Assembly: GCA_002753735.1 (NCBI GenBank)
Contig: PEAN01000003.1
Location: 62,001-126,000, forward strand
Source: Magnetococcales bacterium DCbin4
Lineage (GTDB): Bacteria > Pseudomonadota > Magnetococcia > Magnetococcales > UBA8363
Length of the DNA stretch: 64,000 nt
Direction: 5' to 3'
Shown here: one piece after another, positions 27,685 to 37,753 of the stretch
Numbering within the stretch: position 1 is the first letter of the stretch
Layout: each line of letters opens with the position of its first letter
Notes under the pieces: generated by a model
What the model was told of the DNA's origin: nothing
The model's input: only the letters and a program-made list of their open reading frames with translations
The model's database searches: none
Position numbers and translations under genes: made by a program

Positions 27685-29357
27685 TGCCCGTGGGATCGGC
27701 AAAAATTTTACTGGTGGACGATACCCCGGCCAATCTGGTTGCCATGTCACGAATCCTGGACCGGGTGGATGCCCGGATTTTTCCCGCCACATCGGCCATG
27801 GAAGCGTTGAACCTGTGTCTGGAACACGATTTCGCTCTGGCCCTGATCGATGTCTACATGCCCGATATGGATGGTTACGCATTGGCACGTACCCTTTTTT
27901 CCGTGGAACAAACCCGGAAACTGCCCATTCTGTTTGTCACCTCCGCCGCGCGTGACGAATTCACCCGCCTCAAGGGCTATGAACTGGGAGCGGTGGACTA
28001 TATCGAAAAACCGGTGGATGACCGAATTTTGTTGTCCAAGGTCAACGTTTTTCTGGAACTGTTCCGCCGTCGCGTCGAACAGGAGCATCTGGTTCGACTC
28101 CTCAGCGAACGCCAGGAAGAACTCAACCGCATGGTGGCCGAGCGCACCCGGGAACTGGGTAAGGCGACCCGGGAACTCGACACCCTCAATGCCTGCAATG
28201 AAGCTTTGTTGTGGTTCAAGGACGAACCCCTGCTGCTGCGGGAAATCAGCCATATTCTGGTCACCGTCGGCGGTTTTCTCCGGGTATGGGTGGGACTGGA
28301 TCCCGACCCCGAACAGCACACCCTGACCCTGGCAGCCCGCATTCCCGACCTCCCCACGGCAGACCCGTTGCCCACCCCCCTCGTCCTACCCCCACGGCAT
28401 GAGGTTTGGAAGGTATTGTCGAAAGGGGAGGCACTGTTCGGCCTGCCGGATGAAGATCCGGTCGAACTGATGGGGTGTACCCGATCGATTGTCCCCCTCG
28501 CATCCACCCACGGATGCATGGGTATCCTGGTCCTGTACTCCCCGGAAGGCCATGCATGGGGAGAGGCGCGGCAAAAACCCATGGTAAACCTGGCCAACAA
28601 CCTGGCCCACGGTCTGGAAGCCCTGCGGGAAACGACCTGTCGTCTCGCCACCCAGGAAGCGCTGAGGAAGAGCGAAGAACGATTGCGGGAACTGGCCATC
28701 CATATGGAAGAGGTGCGGGAAAAAGAACGGCGCTGGATTGCCCAGGAGGTCCACGACGAGATGGGTAACAGCCTGGCCAACCTGAAAATGCGTCTGTTAT
28801 GGTTGAAGGAAAAAATGGATGGGAATTGTCCCACCTTTCATCATCATTTTCCCGATCTGATCAGCGATCTGGACGAGACCCTGAATCGGTCGCGCCAGAT
28901 TACCCAATCCCTGCGCCCCACCATCCTCGATCATTGCGGTTTGTTGGCGGCCTTGCAATGGCTTGGAGAGGAAACGGGAAAAAGCAGTGCCCTGCAAATG
29001 GAGTTTCAATGGCCCGAAGCGGAACCACCTCTGGACGATGGCCGCAAAACTGCCCTGTTTCGCATTGCCCAGGAGGCGCTGACCAACATCACCCGCCATG
29101 CCAATGCCAACAAGGTGAAATTGTGTTTGCAATCGACAGGCAATGAACTCATCCTTGTTGTCGAGGATGATGGCCGGGGATTGGCGGGAAACCCATTCGA
29201 TCAGACCACCGGTTCCATGGGATTGAGCGGCATGCAGGAACGGGCACGACAATGGGGGGGAATGATGAAGCTGCAATCCCGCCCGGGCCATGGCCTCAAA
29301 CTGACGGTGGCACTGCCCTGGTCACCCGAACCCGAAGTTGATGAGCATACGCCATGA
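27684..29357 (+). CDS. Receiver domain fused to NarX-like (HisKA_3) histidine kinase
   Basis: KILLVDDTPANLVAM..., RRWIAQEVHDEMGNSLANLKMRLLWL, DDGRGLAGNPF...GSMGLSGMQERARQWGG; ATG overlaps cheR stop. The ORF track begins upstream at 27651. Confidence 0.88.
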   Translation: MPVGSAKILLVDDTPANLVAMSRILDRVDARIFPATSAMEALNLCLEHDFALALIDVYMPDMDGYALARTLFSVEQTRKLPILFVTSAARDEFTRLKGYELGAVDYIEKPVDDRILLSKVNVFLELFRRRVEQEHLVRLLSERQEELNRMVAERTRELGKATRELDTLNACNEALLWFKDEPLLLREISHILVTVGGFLRVWVGLDPDPEQHTLTLAARIPDLPTADPLPTPLVLPPRHEVWKVLSKGEALFGLPDEDPVELMGCTRSIVPLASTHGCMGILVLYSPEGHAWGEARQKPMVNLANNLAHGLEALRETTCRLATQEALRKSEERLRELAIHMEEVREKERRWIAQEVHDEMGNSLANLKMRLLWLKEKMDGNCPTFHHHFPDLISDLDETLNRSRQITQSLRPTILDHCGLLAALQWLGEETGKSSALQMEFQWPEAEPPLDDGRKTALFRIAQEALTNITRHANANKVKLCLQSTGNELILVVEDDGRGLAGNPFDQTTGSMGLSGMQERARQWGGMMKLQSRPGHGLKLTVALPWSPEPEVDEHTP

Positions 29358-30004
29358 TCCGTATCCTGGTGGTCGATGACCATAAGATGTTTCGCAAGGG
29401 ATTGGTCCTCATCCTTGAGGATGCGGGCGACATGCAGGTCGCCGGCGAAGCGGAGAATGGCGATGAAGCCATGAAAATGATCCTGCGCCAGGAATGGGAT
29501 CTGGTCCTGCTGGATGTCTCCCTGCCGGGCAAAAGCGCCCTGGAACTCATACATCACACCCTGTTGAAAAAACCGCAACTCCCCATCCTGATCCTGACCA
29601 TGCATCACGATGAACTGTTGGCGGTCCGATTCATGAAGGCGGGTGCCAGGGGATTCCTGACCAAGGACAGCGATCCCGCCCTCCTGGTTCAAGCGATTCG
29701 CCGCATCGTTTCGGGTCATCGCCATATCAGCCCCGAACTGGCCGAACGCATCCTGGACATTTCCACCGATTCGGATCCAAGCATCCCGCTCCACCAAAAA
29801 CTTTCCAATCGCGAATTTACGGTCATGTGCCAGATCGCCTCTGGAAAAACCGTGGGCACCATTGCCGAAGAATTGGGAATTTCCAGTCGCACCGCCAGCA
29901 CCTACAGAAGCCGTATTCTTGAAAAACTCCATCTGAACAACAATGCCGAACTGACCCACTACGCCTTCAAACACAATCTTCTCCCTGGAATCAGCAATAA
30001 TTGA
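29354..30004 (+). CDS. NarL/LuxR-family response regulator
   Basis: MIRILVVDDHKMFRKGLVLIL; LSNREFTVMCQIASGKTVGTIAEELGISSRTASTYRSRILEKL HTH. Confidence 0.93.
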   Translation: MIRILVVDDHKMFRKGLVLILEDAGDMQVAGEAENGDEAMKMILRQEWDLVLLDVSLPGKSALELIHHTLLKKPQLPILILTMHHDELLAVRFMKAGARGFLTKDSDPALLVQAIRRIVSGHRHISPELAERILDISTDSDPSIPLHQKLSNREFTVMCQIASGKTVGTIAEELGISSRTASTYRSRILEKLHLNNNAELTHYAFKHNLLPGISNN

Positions 30005-30183
30005 CAGTTAATTATTGTTAATTTGTCACCGAAATCATGACAGGTCCCCTTCAGTTCAGACGATGAATGAAGAACCGTTCACTGACCCGTTATTTTCATT
30101 CTCCCCGATTTCATCATGGATTCCCGAAAGGTACCCTTTTGGGAGAAACGTGAAAATATTCATCCAAGATGGGGAGACGGACC

Positions 30184-32316
30184 ATGAATATAAAAAATTT
30201 AAAAATCAGCCACAAAATGATGGGGGGGTTTTTCCTGGTAGTCTTTATTTTTGCTCTTTCCACCGGGTTCCAGATCATCGAATTGGGAGAACTGGCCCAA
30301 TCCCAGGATGAAGGAGCCGGTCGGGCCGGAGATGTCTCCAACATCAAAGACATCGGCATGCGGGTGATCGAAGTTTATTCCGCAGCTGCCGATGCGGTGA
30401 TCAATCGTGATCTCACCGCCAGCCGTGAAGCATTGAAAACGATTCGAGACCAGATGGAAAAAGACATCAAACGGGTCACCGACATGGTGGATAACGAGGA
30501 AGAAAAGAAAATTGCCGGAGAATTTGCCACCAACTACCGGGATTTCGTCAACCTTGTGGAACAACAACTATTACCCGGGGTAGCGGCGGCGGGCAACGCG
30601 CAAGAACGGGGAGAACAGGCCATCGTCATGGCAAACATCCATGTTCGGGTTGAGGCACTGTATACCCTGGTTGGCGATGCCATCATCAACGGTCGTCTGG
30701 ATGAGGTACAACGAAACTTCGCCAAAGCCCGTGAAATATTGGAACAGGATGTGGCGATGGTACAAAAACTGGCCGATACTGCGGAGGAGAAATCCAAGGC
30801 GGAACAGTTCATGCGCGCCACACAACGTTATCTCGGTCTGTTTCAGGATCGTCTGCTGCCGACATTGCAACAACAGAATACGATTGACCTGGAAGCGATT
30901 CGCACCCTCGATGCGGAGATCGACGCTGCCCGGACGGAAGCGGTGGGTTGGATCGCCGCTCTGGCGGAAAGTCTGACTGGGGAAATGCGCCAGGCGGGAA
31001 CCGCTGAATCGGATATTCGCAAACTTGATGATCAGATCGATGGTTTGCGGGATCTGACGGTGGCCAACCTGGGCCGCATCATCCAATCTCTGGAAGGTGA
31101 AATGGTGGCGGCGGACCATGCATTCGATGCCGCCCGCGCGATCACCCTGCAAATATCCCTGTTGGTGCTTGGCATAGGGATGATCCTGGCGGGGCTGCTG
31201 GCCAAAATCATTACCAACAGCATCAGCCAACCCATCACTGAGAGTGTCGTCATCGCCCGTGCATTGGCCTCGGGTAATCTGGATGTGGTATCGCATTCCG
31301 AACGGACCTGTGAATCGGGACAGCTTCTGAATGCGATGGGGATGTTGGCTGGCAAACTGCGACAGATTGTCGGTGAAATTCAAACCGCCTCCAACCAGGT
31401 CGCAGCAGGAAGCGAGCAGATGAGTGCTTCGGCGCAGCAGCTCTCACAAGGCGCCACGGAACAGGCGGCAAATGTCGAGGAGACTTCCGCCTCGATGGAA
31501 CAAATGACCTCCAACATTGCACAAAATACTGAAAATGCCGATGAGACTGATCGAATTTCTTCCCAGGCGGCCCGGGATGCCCACATGGGGGGACAGGCGG
31601 TTTCAGAGGCGGTGGTCGCGATGAAGGATATTTCCGCAAAGATTTCAATTATCGAGGAAATTGCCCGACAGACCAATCTATTGGCATTAAATGCCGCCAT
31701 TGAGGCCGCCCGGGCCGGGGAACATGGTAAAGGTTTTGCGGTCGTCGCGGCGGAGGTACGAAAATTGGCGGAACGCAGCCAATCAGCCGCCGGCGAGATC
31801 ACACAAATTGCCGCTTCAACCATGCAGGTGGCGGAACAGGCCGGCAATATTCTGGTCAAGCTGGTACCCGACATCCAGAAAACATCGGAACTGGTCAAAG
31901 AGATTGCCCATGCCAGCGCCGAACAAAACAGCGGTACCGGCCAAATCAACGCGGCGTTGCAACAACTGGACAAGGTGGTTCAAGAAAATGCCCAAGCTTC
32001 CGAAGAATTGGCAGCCACCGCGGAAGAGTTGGCCAGTCAGGCAACCATGCTGAAAGAAAGTGTCGACTTTTTCAAATTCACCAGCGGTGCCACGGCCAAC
32101 GCCTCATTCGCTTTCATGGATTTGGAAACCGTGGCACATGGCCCCTCCAATGGTAAGTCCAATGGTAAATCCAATGGTAAATCCAATGGTCAAGGAAGGA
32201 TCAATGGCAATGGCCATCATAAAACGATTTCAATGACGGAATTTCCGCTGGAAGAAGATCGGCTGTTGTCGTATCCAAAGCATCACACCAAAGAGATGCA
32301 TTCCGGATTGAATTGA
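30184..32316 (+). CDS. Methyl-accepting chemotaxis protein
   Basis: Signalling hairpin [50 protein letters not shown]; two TMs and HAMP-like segment. The ORF track begins at 30169; [15 protein letters not shown] is a likelier start. Confidence 0.93.
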   Translation: MNIKNLKISHKMMGGFFLVVFIFALSTGFQIIELGELAQSQDEGAGRAGDVSNIKDIGMRVIEVYSAAADAVINRDLTASREALKTIRDQMEKDIKRVTDMVDNEEEKKIAGEFATNYRDFVNLVEQQLLPGVAAAGNAQERGEQAIVMANIHVRVEALYTLVGDAIINGRLDEVQRNFAKAREILEQDVAMVQKLADTAEEKSKAEQFMRATQRYLGLFQDRLLPTLQQQNTIDLEAIRTLDAEIDAARTEAVGWIAALAESLTGEMRQAGTAESDIRKLDDQIDGLRDLTVANLGRIIQSLEGEMVAADHAFDAARAITLQISLLVLGIGMILAGLLAKIITNSISQPITESVVIARALASGNLDVVSHSERTCESGQLLNAMGMLAGKLRQIVGEIQTASNQVAAGSEQMSASAQQLSQGATEQAANVEETSASMEQMTSNIAQNTENADETDRISSQAARDAHMGGQAVSEAVVAMKDISAKISIIEEIARQTNLLALNAAIEAARAGEHGKGFAVVAAEVRKLAERSQSAAGEITQIAASTMQVAEQAGNILVKLVPDIQKTSELVKEIAHASAEQNSGTGQINAALQQLDKVVQENAQASEELAATAEELASQATMLKESVDFFKFTSGATANASFAFMDLETVAHGPSNGKSNGKSNGKSNGQGRINGNGHHKTISMTEFPLEEDRLLSYPKHHTKEMHSGLN
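32149..32192 (+). repeat. 12-bp tandem repeat (AATGGTAAATCC, ~4 units) encoding SNGK repeats in the MCP C-terminal tail
   Basis: tccAATGGTAAGTCCAATGGTAAATCCAATGGTAAATCCAATGGTCAA. Confidence 0.9.
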
Positions 32317-32322
32317 CCTTCT

Positions 32323-32973
32323 TCACGCATTGTGATGGCAGGCGGCAATGACCTTGGGGGCAATAGCGGCGAGCGGCAGGGTGTGGTGCACACCACCCCT
32401 GCGAATCGCCTCGGCCGGCATACCAAATACAACACATGTTTTTTTATCTTGCGCAATAGTCAATGCACCCGCTTTTTTCATTTCCACCATGCAAGCGGCA
32501 CCATCATCCCCCATCCCGGTCAAGATGACACCGATGGCATTGGCCCCGGCACAATTGGCGGTGGAGCGAAACAAGACATCAACGCTGGGGCGGTGACGCC
32601 GTACCGGTGGACCCTCCTTGAGTTCCACGAAAAACACCGATCCCCGACGTTGGACCAGCAGGTGTCGATCCCCCGGTGACAGCAACACCACCCCCTTTTG
32701 GATCTCATCCCCATCCCGGGCCAGACGGACCTGCATGGCACAACAGTTTTGCAACTGCCTGGCCAGCAGAGCATTGTAGTCGTGCGGCAGATGTTGCACG
32801 ATGACAATGCCATTCATGTCGGCGGGCATGGGTCGTAAGAATTCCTGCAACGCATCGGTACCCCCCGTTGATGCACCCACAACGACGATCTTGTTGGCCA
32901 TGCGGGGACAGGCATATCGATCCACAGGTGCCAGGATGCTGTCCGCAGTCAATTTAGGTGGTACTTTGGTCAC
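32323..32973 (-). CDS. CheB methylesterase catalytic domain without receiver domain (probably truncated; ATG alternative at 32901)
   Basis: KIVVVGASTGGTDALQEFLRPMPADMNGIVIVQHLP...; only the linker-like VPPKLTADSILAP precedes it and an in-frame TAA lies just upstream. Confidence 0.85.
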   Translation of the reverse strand: MTKVPPKLTADSILAPVDRYACPRMANKIVVVGASTGGTDALQEFLRPMPADMNGIVIVQHLPHDYNALLARQLQNCCAMQVRLARDGDEIQKGVVLLSPGDRHLLVQRRGSVFFVELKEGPPVRRHRPSVDVLFRSTANCAGANAIGVILTGMGDDGAACMVEMKKAGALTIAQDKKTCVVFGMPAEAIRRGGVHHTLPLAAIAPKVIAACHHNA

Positions 32974-33186
32974 TGGGTATTTTTATATTTTTTCGGAAGC
33001 CCAACACGAAAGATTCCAACAAACCCGGATCCCACATCAGCGACCCCGGCGAGGTCTTTTTACTCGTTTGGATCAGCGTTCACAAGTGATGACCGCTTCC
33101 TCTCAAGACAGGCACATTTGAAATCACGGATCTCCATGGTCTGGCGTAACACTCCGCACGGGGCACAGGTCGATTCGGAAAATGAA

Positions 33187-33214
33187 TTGACATGAGGTCA
33201 TCCATGATTATAAT
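33187..33214 (+). promoter_or_regulatory. Near-consensus sigma70-type promoter upstream of zorA
   Basis: TTGACA (33187-33192) - 16 bp - TATAAT (33209-33214). Confidence 0.7.
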
Positions 33215-33368
33215 AAAATAAAATTCATTATGTACTCAGATCGTCAATGAAAGGAAACCGAAATGGCGTATGGATCCAGACCTCCACCAGCAGGAAGTCT
33301 TGCCCATGGACCCCAGGTGTAGTGTAGCGTGGCGTTGAGTGCATCAGAACTGAATTCAGGAAAGACCC

Positions 33369-35402
33369 ATGATCATGGAGCAAATCGGCGAGACATTCAT
33401 GTCCTATTGGCGCATGTGGATTGAGGGCGGTCTGCTCGTCGAGAATTTTTTTCAAAATTGGCACCTATGGATCGTAGGCGGTCTGCTCGTAGTGATCACG
33501 ATCAGTTTTCCTTGGCAGTTCGTTGTGCCCGCTTACCGTCTTGGAAAAAGTCTGCGCAGGACCATTAAGGAGATTGAATCGATCAAGGGACAGAGCAGAG
33601 TCGTCGAACTCGACGGAATCGAGAAGGCCATGAAGATTCCTGCTTTGGCCCACATTTGGCGCGAATACACCGAAACGTTGCACCCCCAAAGGGAAACCGA
33701 TGAGACGGGACAGCGACGGATTGTGAGATGGAGGGCCACAGCACTTGCCGAGACGTTTTTCACTGAGCGGGTTCTTGTCGATACGCCACTCAAGACGGAG
33801 TTCTACAAGCACCTGCCCGGCATCCTGACGGGTCTTGGCATCATTGGTACATTCCTTGGCCTGATCAATGGGTTGTCCAACTTTGACGTGTCAAACCCGG
33901 TCCAGACACAGATTGAGTTGAAAAACCTCATCAATGCCGTGGGTCATGCTTTTCATGTTTCGGCAATAGCCATCACATTGGCGATGCTGTTCACAGGAAT
34001 CGAAAAGATCCTGGTCACGGCACGCTATCGCGAAGTCGAAAACATGGCGCAACTCGTGGACAGCCTGTTCGACGCGGGAGCCGGAGAGGAGTATTTGGAG
34101 CGGCTGGTGGGGGCATCCGAGACCCAGGCAACCCAGGCAGCCCACATCAAGGACGCCCTCGTCGCTGATCTCAGGGAAATCCTGACGACCCTGAACGAAC
34201 AGCAGATCGACACCCAGACGCGCCACACAGATCAGCTTTCCATCAATATCGGCAAGGGAATTGCCGAACACCTGGGCGGCCCCATGGCCGACATCGCTGC
34301 TTCCGTCAAGGGAGTCAGCGTCAACCAGGGTGAGGCGGTCAACAAAATGCTGACCGATGTGCTTGCAGGGTTCAGTGCGCACATGGAAAAAATGTTCGGC
34401 GGGCAGATGCAAGGAATGACGGATATTCTCAAAGAGACATCCGAAGCGATGAGATCGACGGCAGAGAAATTTACCATCCTGGCATCGGATATGGATTCGG
34501 CGGGAAAACATACCGTGGATGCCATGGGCGAACGTCTCAATCACGCCATCTCTTCGATGGAGGCTCGCCAGCAGGTCATGAACGAGCAAATGGATACGTT
34601 CGTCAGACAAATCCGTACACTTGTCGCTGAATCGCAAACCGAATCGACCAGGAAACTCCAGGAGACACTGGGCACGGTCGGGGAACAGGTCACCGCAGTG
34701 GTCGCCGAACTGCGGCGGCAATCCGAGGAATCCGCCGAGACCCAGGGACGCAGACAGGAACGTTTCGAGGAAAATACGGGGAAGGTCGTCGCATCACTTT
34801 CCTCCCGGATGGAGGGATTGCTGACCCAATCGGTCGAGACGAACCGTGCATTGCAAGACACCATCGCGCAACTGTCACAGGCGACAAACAAGGCCATCGC
34901 GGACCTGAACTCAGGTGCCGAAACACTCTTCATCGCGGCATCGGACTTCGCCAAGGCCGGCCAAGGAGTCGCCGAAACCATGCGTGCATCGTCGGATGCC
35001 GTCGGCAATATCAAGGTCGTCTCGGGTGCGCTATCGACAGCGACGACGGCGACCAGGGAGATTGTGGACGACTACAGACACACGCGCGACGCCTTGGCAG
35101 CCATGGTCACGGAATTCAAGTCCGTCACGGAAAATACCAGGCGTGAGGCAGCCATGACCTCGGAACTCATCACGAGGATTGGGGCCGCATCTGAACAATT
35201 GGGAACAGCCCAACGCCAGGCAGAGGATTATCTCAAAGGGATCAACGAGGTACTTATGAAGGCCCATGAATCCTTTTCGGAAAATGTCAAATTGACCAAT
35301 CGTCAGTTTCAAAAGGAGTTGGGGACCGCTGTCAGTATCGTGTCGGGTGCCATCAAGGATCTAGGAGATGCCCTGGAAATTCTGCCTGGCCGGGGACGAT
35401 AG
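33369..35402 (+). CDS. zorA: Zorya defence protein ZorA (MotA/ExbB-like proton channel with long cytoplasmic tail)
   Basis: LKTEFYKHLPGILTGLGIIGTFLGLINGLSNF...HAFHVSAIAITLAMLFTGIEKI, followed by a long coiled-coil; first gene of an operon with ZorB/C/D-like genes. Confidence 0.9.
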   Translation: MIMEQIGETFMSYWRMWIEGGLLVENFFQNWHLWIVGGLLVVITISFPWQFVVPAYRLGKSLRRTIKEIESIKGQSRVVELDGIEKAMKIPALAHIWREYTETLHPQRETDETGQRRIVRWRATALAETFFTERVLVDTPLKTEFYKHLPGILTGLGIIGTFLGLINGLSNFDVSNPVQTQIELKNLINAVGHAFHVSAIAITLAMLFTGIEKILVTARYREVENMAQLVDSLFDAGAGEEYLERLVGASETQATQAAHIKDALVADLREILTTLNEQQIDTQTRHTDQLSINIGKGIAEHLGGPMADIAASVKGVSVNQGEAVNKMLTDVLAGFSAHMEKMFGGQMQGMTDILKETSEAMRSTAEKFTILASDMDSAGKHTVDAMGERLNHAISSMEARQQVMNEQMDTFVRQIRTLVAESQTESTRKLQETLGTVGEQVTAVVAELRRQSEESAETQGRRQERFEENTGKVVASLSSRMEGLLTQSVETNRALQDTIAQLSQATNKAIADLNSGAETLFIAASDFAKAGQGVAETMRASSDAVGNIKVVSGALSTATTATREIVDDYRHTRDALAAMVTEFKSVTENTRREAAMTSELITRIGAASEQLGTAQRQAEDYLKGINEVLMKAHESFSENVKLTNRQFQKELGTAVSIVSGAIKDLGDALEILPGRGR

Positions 35403-35405
35403 GCC

Positions 35406-36107
35406 ATGCTGGGCTTGAAAACAGCTCCGAGAAAATCGACCAGAACCGAAGCGGAGAAACCATTCTGGATTTCCTTTTCAGATCTGATGACGGCACTCAT
35501 GGTCCTGTTTCTCGTGGCAATGACCGTGGCGCTGATGTCCGTAACACAGAAAGTCATCTCTGGGCCAGAAGCGCATCGCAAGAAGGTTGACGCCTGCATG
35601 GCGGAGGTGGCGGCCATGACGTTGTCGCAGTTCCCGGGTGTTGAGGTCATGGGACACACCATCGGTTTCGGCACGCTCGCCCTGTTCGCGACCAACAAAC
35701 ACCGACTTGATACCAGGGCCGAGACGACGTTGAGGGCCTATGTGCCCAAAGTACTCGCACTCACCCGGTCACCGGGGTGCGAATCCGTTTTCAAGCGTGT
35801 GATCGTCGAAGGGTTCGCAAGCCAAAGGGGAACGTACATACACAACCTTGACCTCAGCCTCAAAAGGGCGGAACGAGTCCTGTGCATCCTCCTCGATCCT
35901 TCGGCCCCGGATGCGCTTGATGAACGCGACCGCAGGGATGTTCGCAACCTTTTCCTGGTGGGAGGATCTTCGTTCAACGCCCTCAAATCGAGCGATGCCG
36001 AAAGCCAACGGATCGAAATGAAATTGGAATTTCTCGGATATGAAGAGGACCGGGAGCGCATCAGGGACGCTCCACTCGACCAGGAATTGATATGCCCACT
36101 GGACTGA
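35406..36107 (+). CDS. zorB: Zorya defence protein ZorB (MotB/OmpA-like)
   Basis: N-terminal single TM (FWISFSDLMTALMVLFLVAMTVALMSV) plus OmpA-like region (VIVEGFASQRGTYIHNLDLSLKRAERVL). Confidence 0.9.
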   Translation: MLGLKTAPRKSTRTEAEKPFWISFSDLMTALMVLFLVAMTVALMSVTQKVISGPEAHRKKVDACMAEVAAMTLSQFPGVEVMGHTIGFGTLALFATNKHRLDTRAETTLRAYVPKVLALTRSPGCESVFKRVIVEGFASQRGTYIHNLDLSLKRAERVLCILLDPSAPDALDERDRRDVRNLFLVGGSSFNALKSSDAESQRIEMKLEFLGYEEDRERIRDAPLDQELICPLD

Positions 36108-37750
36108 CACACCCCCTGGACCAACTACGAATGAGGCTTGAGTCTTCGTTCTCCGCAGAACCCCGCATGAGGGATGCCTGGTCGGAGCCGGAGGCAATGG
36201 CAAAGATTCTCGCGCAGATCAAGGCGCGCCACGACAGTCCGGGAATGGACGTTGATCACCGAACGGTAGCTACTGCCGTGTCCCATTTCAGGCGACACGG
36301 ACAACCGGACGGGTGGCGCGGACTCAAATATACCTGTTTCGGCGCAGGGTCCCCCGATGAAACCGGGTGGTGTCTGCTTTCCGAGCATGCGCTGCGGGAG
36401 AAACTGTTTTCTTTTGTACAGGCCGAAGTTGAACCGAGACGAAAGATTAAATGTTTCCAGGCACTCCTCTTCAGTTATTGGAGGTTCCCGCTTGCGACCG
36501 CCAAACAAGATGCGCTGGTCGGATGGCACTCATTAAGAGATTGGCTGGGGTTGCAATTACCCTCGATAAAAATGCATCCCGGCAGGAAACCCGACTGGCT
36601 TTCAACACTTTCATCACACGTAAATCTTCTGCGGGAAAACCCGTGTGATCGATATGGCCCCGGGCTTTTTGCCGGAGATGGCGCTGAATTCGGGGAAATG
36701 ATTGGATCTCTTGGTATTCCATCCAATTCGTGGGTCCAGGATGAAGCCACCATCGCGCAAATGAAAGCAGGCATATCCCAGAGCGATGATCGTTTCAAAG
36801 ATGCCCTTGATGGATTGCTGTCTTTGACCATGGGAAAAGGGGGGATCACGCTGCCAAGATCCCTTCAAATTCGCTGCCTGGCCATGCTGATTTCGCGCTA
36901 TGCCCGCTGTTCCAACAGAACAGAACACATGGCCCTGCGCGACGCCGCTGTTTCTCTCATTGGAAATCCCTGGTTACGCCGGACCTCCTGGGACGCCCAC
37001 GTAATAGATGATCGAGGAACCCCGGATCATGATGCGCGGGAAATGATCAACGGCTGGCTGAAACGTCGGCTCATCACTGATTTTTTTGAATTGTTAAGTG
37101 CAGACGGGGCAGGTGATGCACGCAGACTGCATTATTGGTTGCGGTTTGAACCTTTCATCGACGACATGTGGTTCGCCCTTGGCGCAGCAAGATCGAGAAG
37201 AGGAGAAAACTTTGATGCCTTTCGCAAAAGAGCAACAGGCCGCTTGCTTGATCTGGAACAAACGACATCGGACAACGATGCCTTTATCATGCGTATTGGC
37301 GAATTCGTCGCGATAGAATTTGGAGCATCGGGAAACGCTCTTTATGTTTATCAATGGCATTCACTGCCCCAAGCGGTAACGCGGAAACTTATGTCCGGGC
37401 ATGCACGATCAGAGGTGACCATCCATCAATTGAAGTCCAAAAATGATGCCCTGACCATAAAGAGGCACAGGGACAGTCTGGCTGCATTGGAAAGTTGGGA
37501 ACAGAAATTTGACAAGGAATTATGCCCACTCATCGGCCATCACCCGGGAAAAAGACCGGCATTCGTCCCGGACCTTGAATCGCTTCTATCGGGATATTCA
37601 GTGGATGGCGAACCGATAAAATGTGAAGATCGTCGGCCCCGGGGCGGTGCATTGTGGATCAACGTCAACGACACACATGCACTTTTCTCATCGAAAATCA
37701 AGTCTCTCGGATTCAGTTACCGGGCTGGACACGGCTGGTACAGGGAGTAG
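36092..37750 (+). CDS. zorC: Zorya defence protein ZorC (EH-signature protein)
   Basis: 552 aa; operon position between ZorB- and ZorD-like genes; SRRGENFDAFRKRATGRLLDLEQTTSDNDAFIMRIGEFVAIEFGASGNALYVY. Confidence 0.83.
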   Translation: MPTGLTHPLDQLRMRLESSFSAEPRMRDAWSEPEAMAKILAQIKARHDSPGMDVDHRTVATAVSHFRRHGQPDGWRGLKYTCFGAGSPDETGWCLLSEHALREKLFSFVQAEVEPRRKIKCFQALLFSYWRFPLATAKQDALVGWHSLRDWLGLQLPSIKMHPGRKPDWLSTLSSHVNLLRENPCDRYGPGLFAGDGAEFGEMIGSLGIPSNSWVQDEATIAQMKAGISQSDDRFKDALDGLLSLTMGKGGITLPRSLQIRCLAMLISRYARCSNRTEHMALRDAAVSLIGNPWLRRTSWDAHVIDDRGTPDHDAREMINGWLKRRLITDFFELLSADGAGDARRLHYWLRFEPFIDDMWFALGAARSRRGENFDAFRKRATGRLLDLEQTTSDNDAFIMRIGEFVAIEFGASGNALYVYQWHSLPQAVTRKLMSGHARSEVTIHQLKSKNDALTIKRHRDSLAALESWEQKFDKELCPLIGHHPGKRPAFVPDLESLLSGYSVDGEPIKCEDRRPRGGALWINVNDTHALFSSKIKSLGFSYRAGHGWYRE

Positions 37751-37753
37751 GAA

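Noticed and set aside
30001-30028. Imperfect palindrome TTGACAGTTAATTATTGTTAATTTGTCA after the NarL-like regulator
   Set aside because: AT-rich imperfect dyad at a gene end; could be an operator or weak terminator but too little evidence to call.
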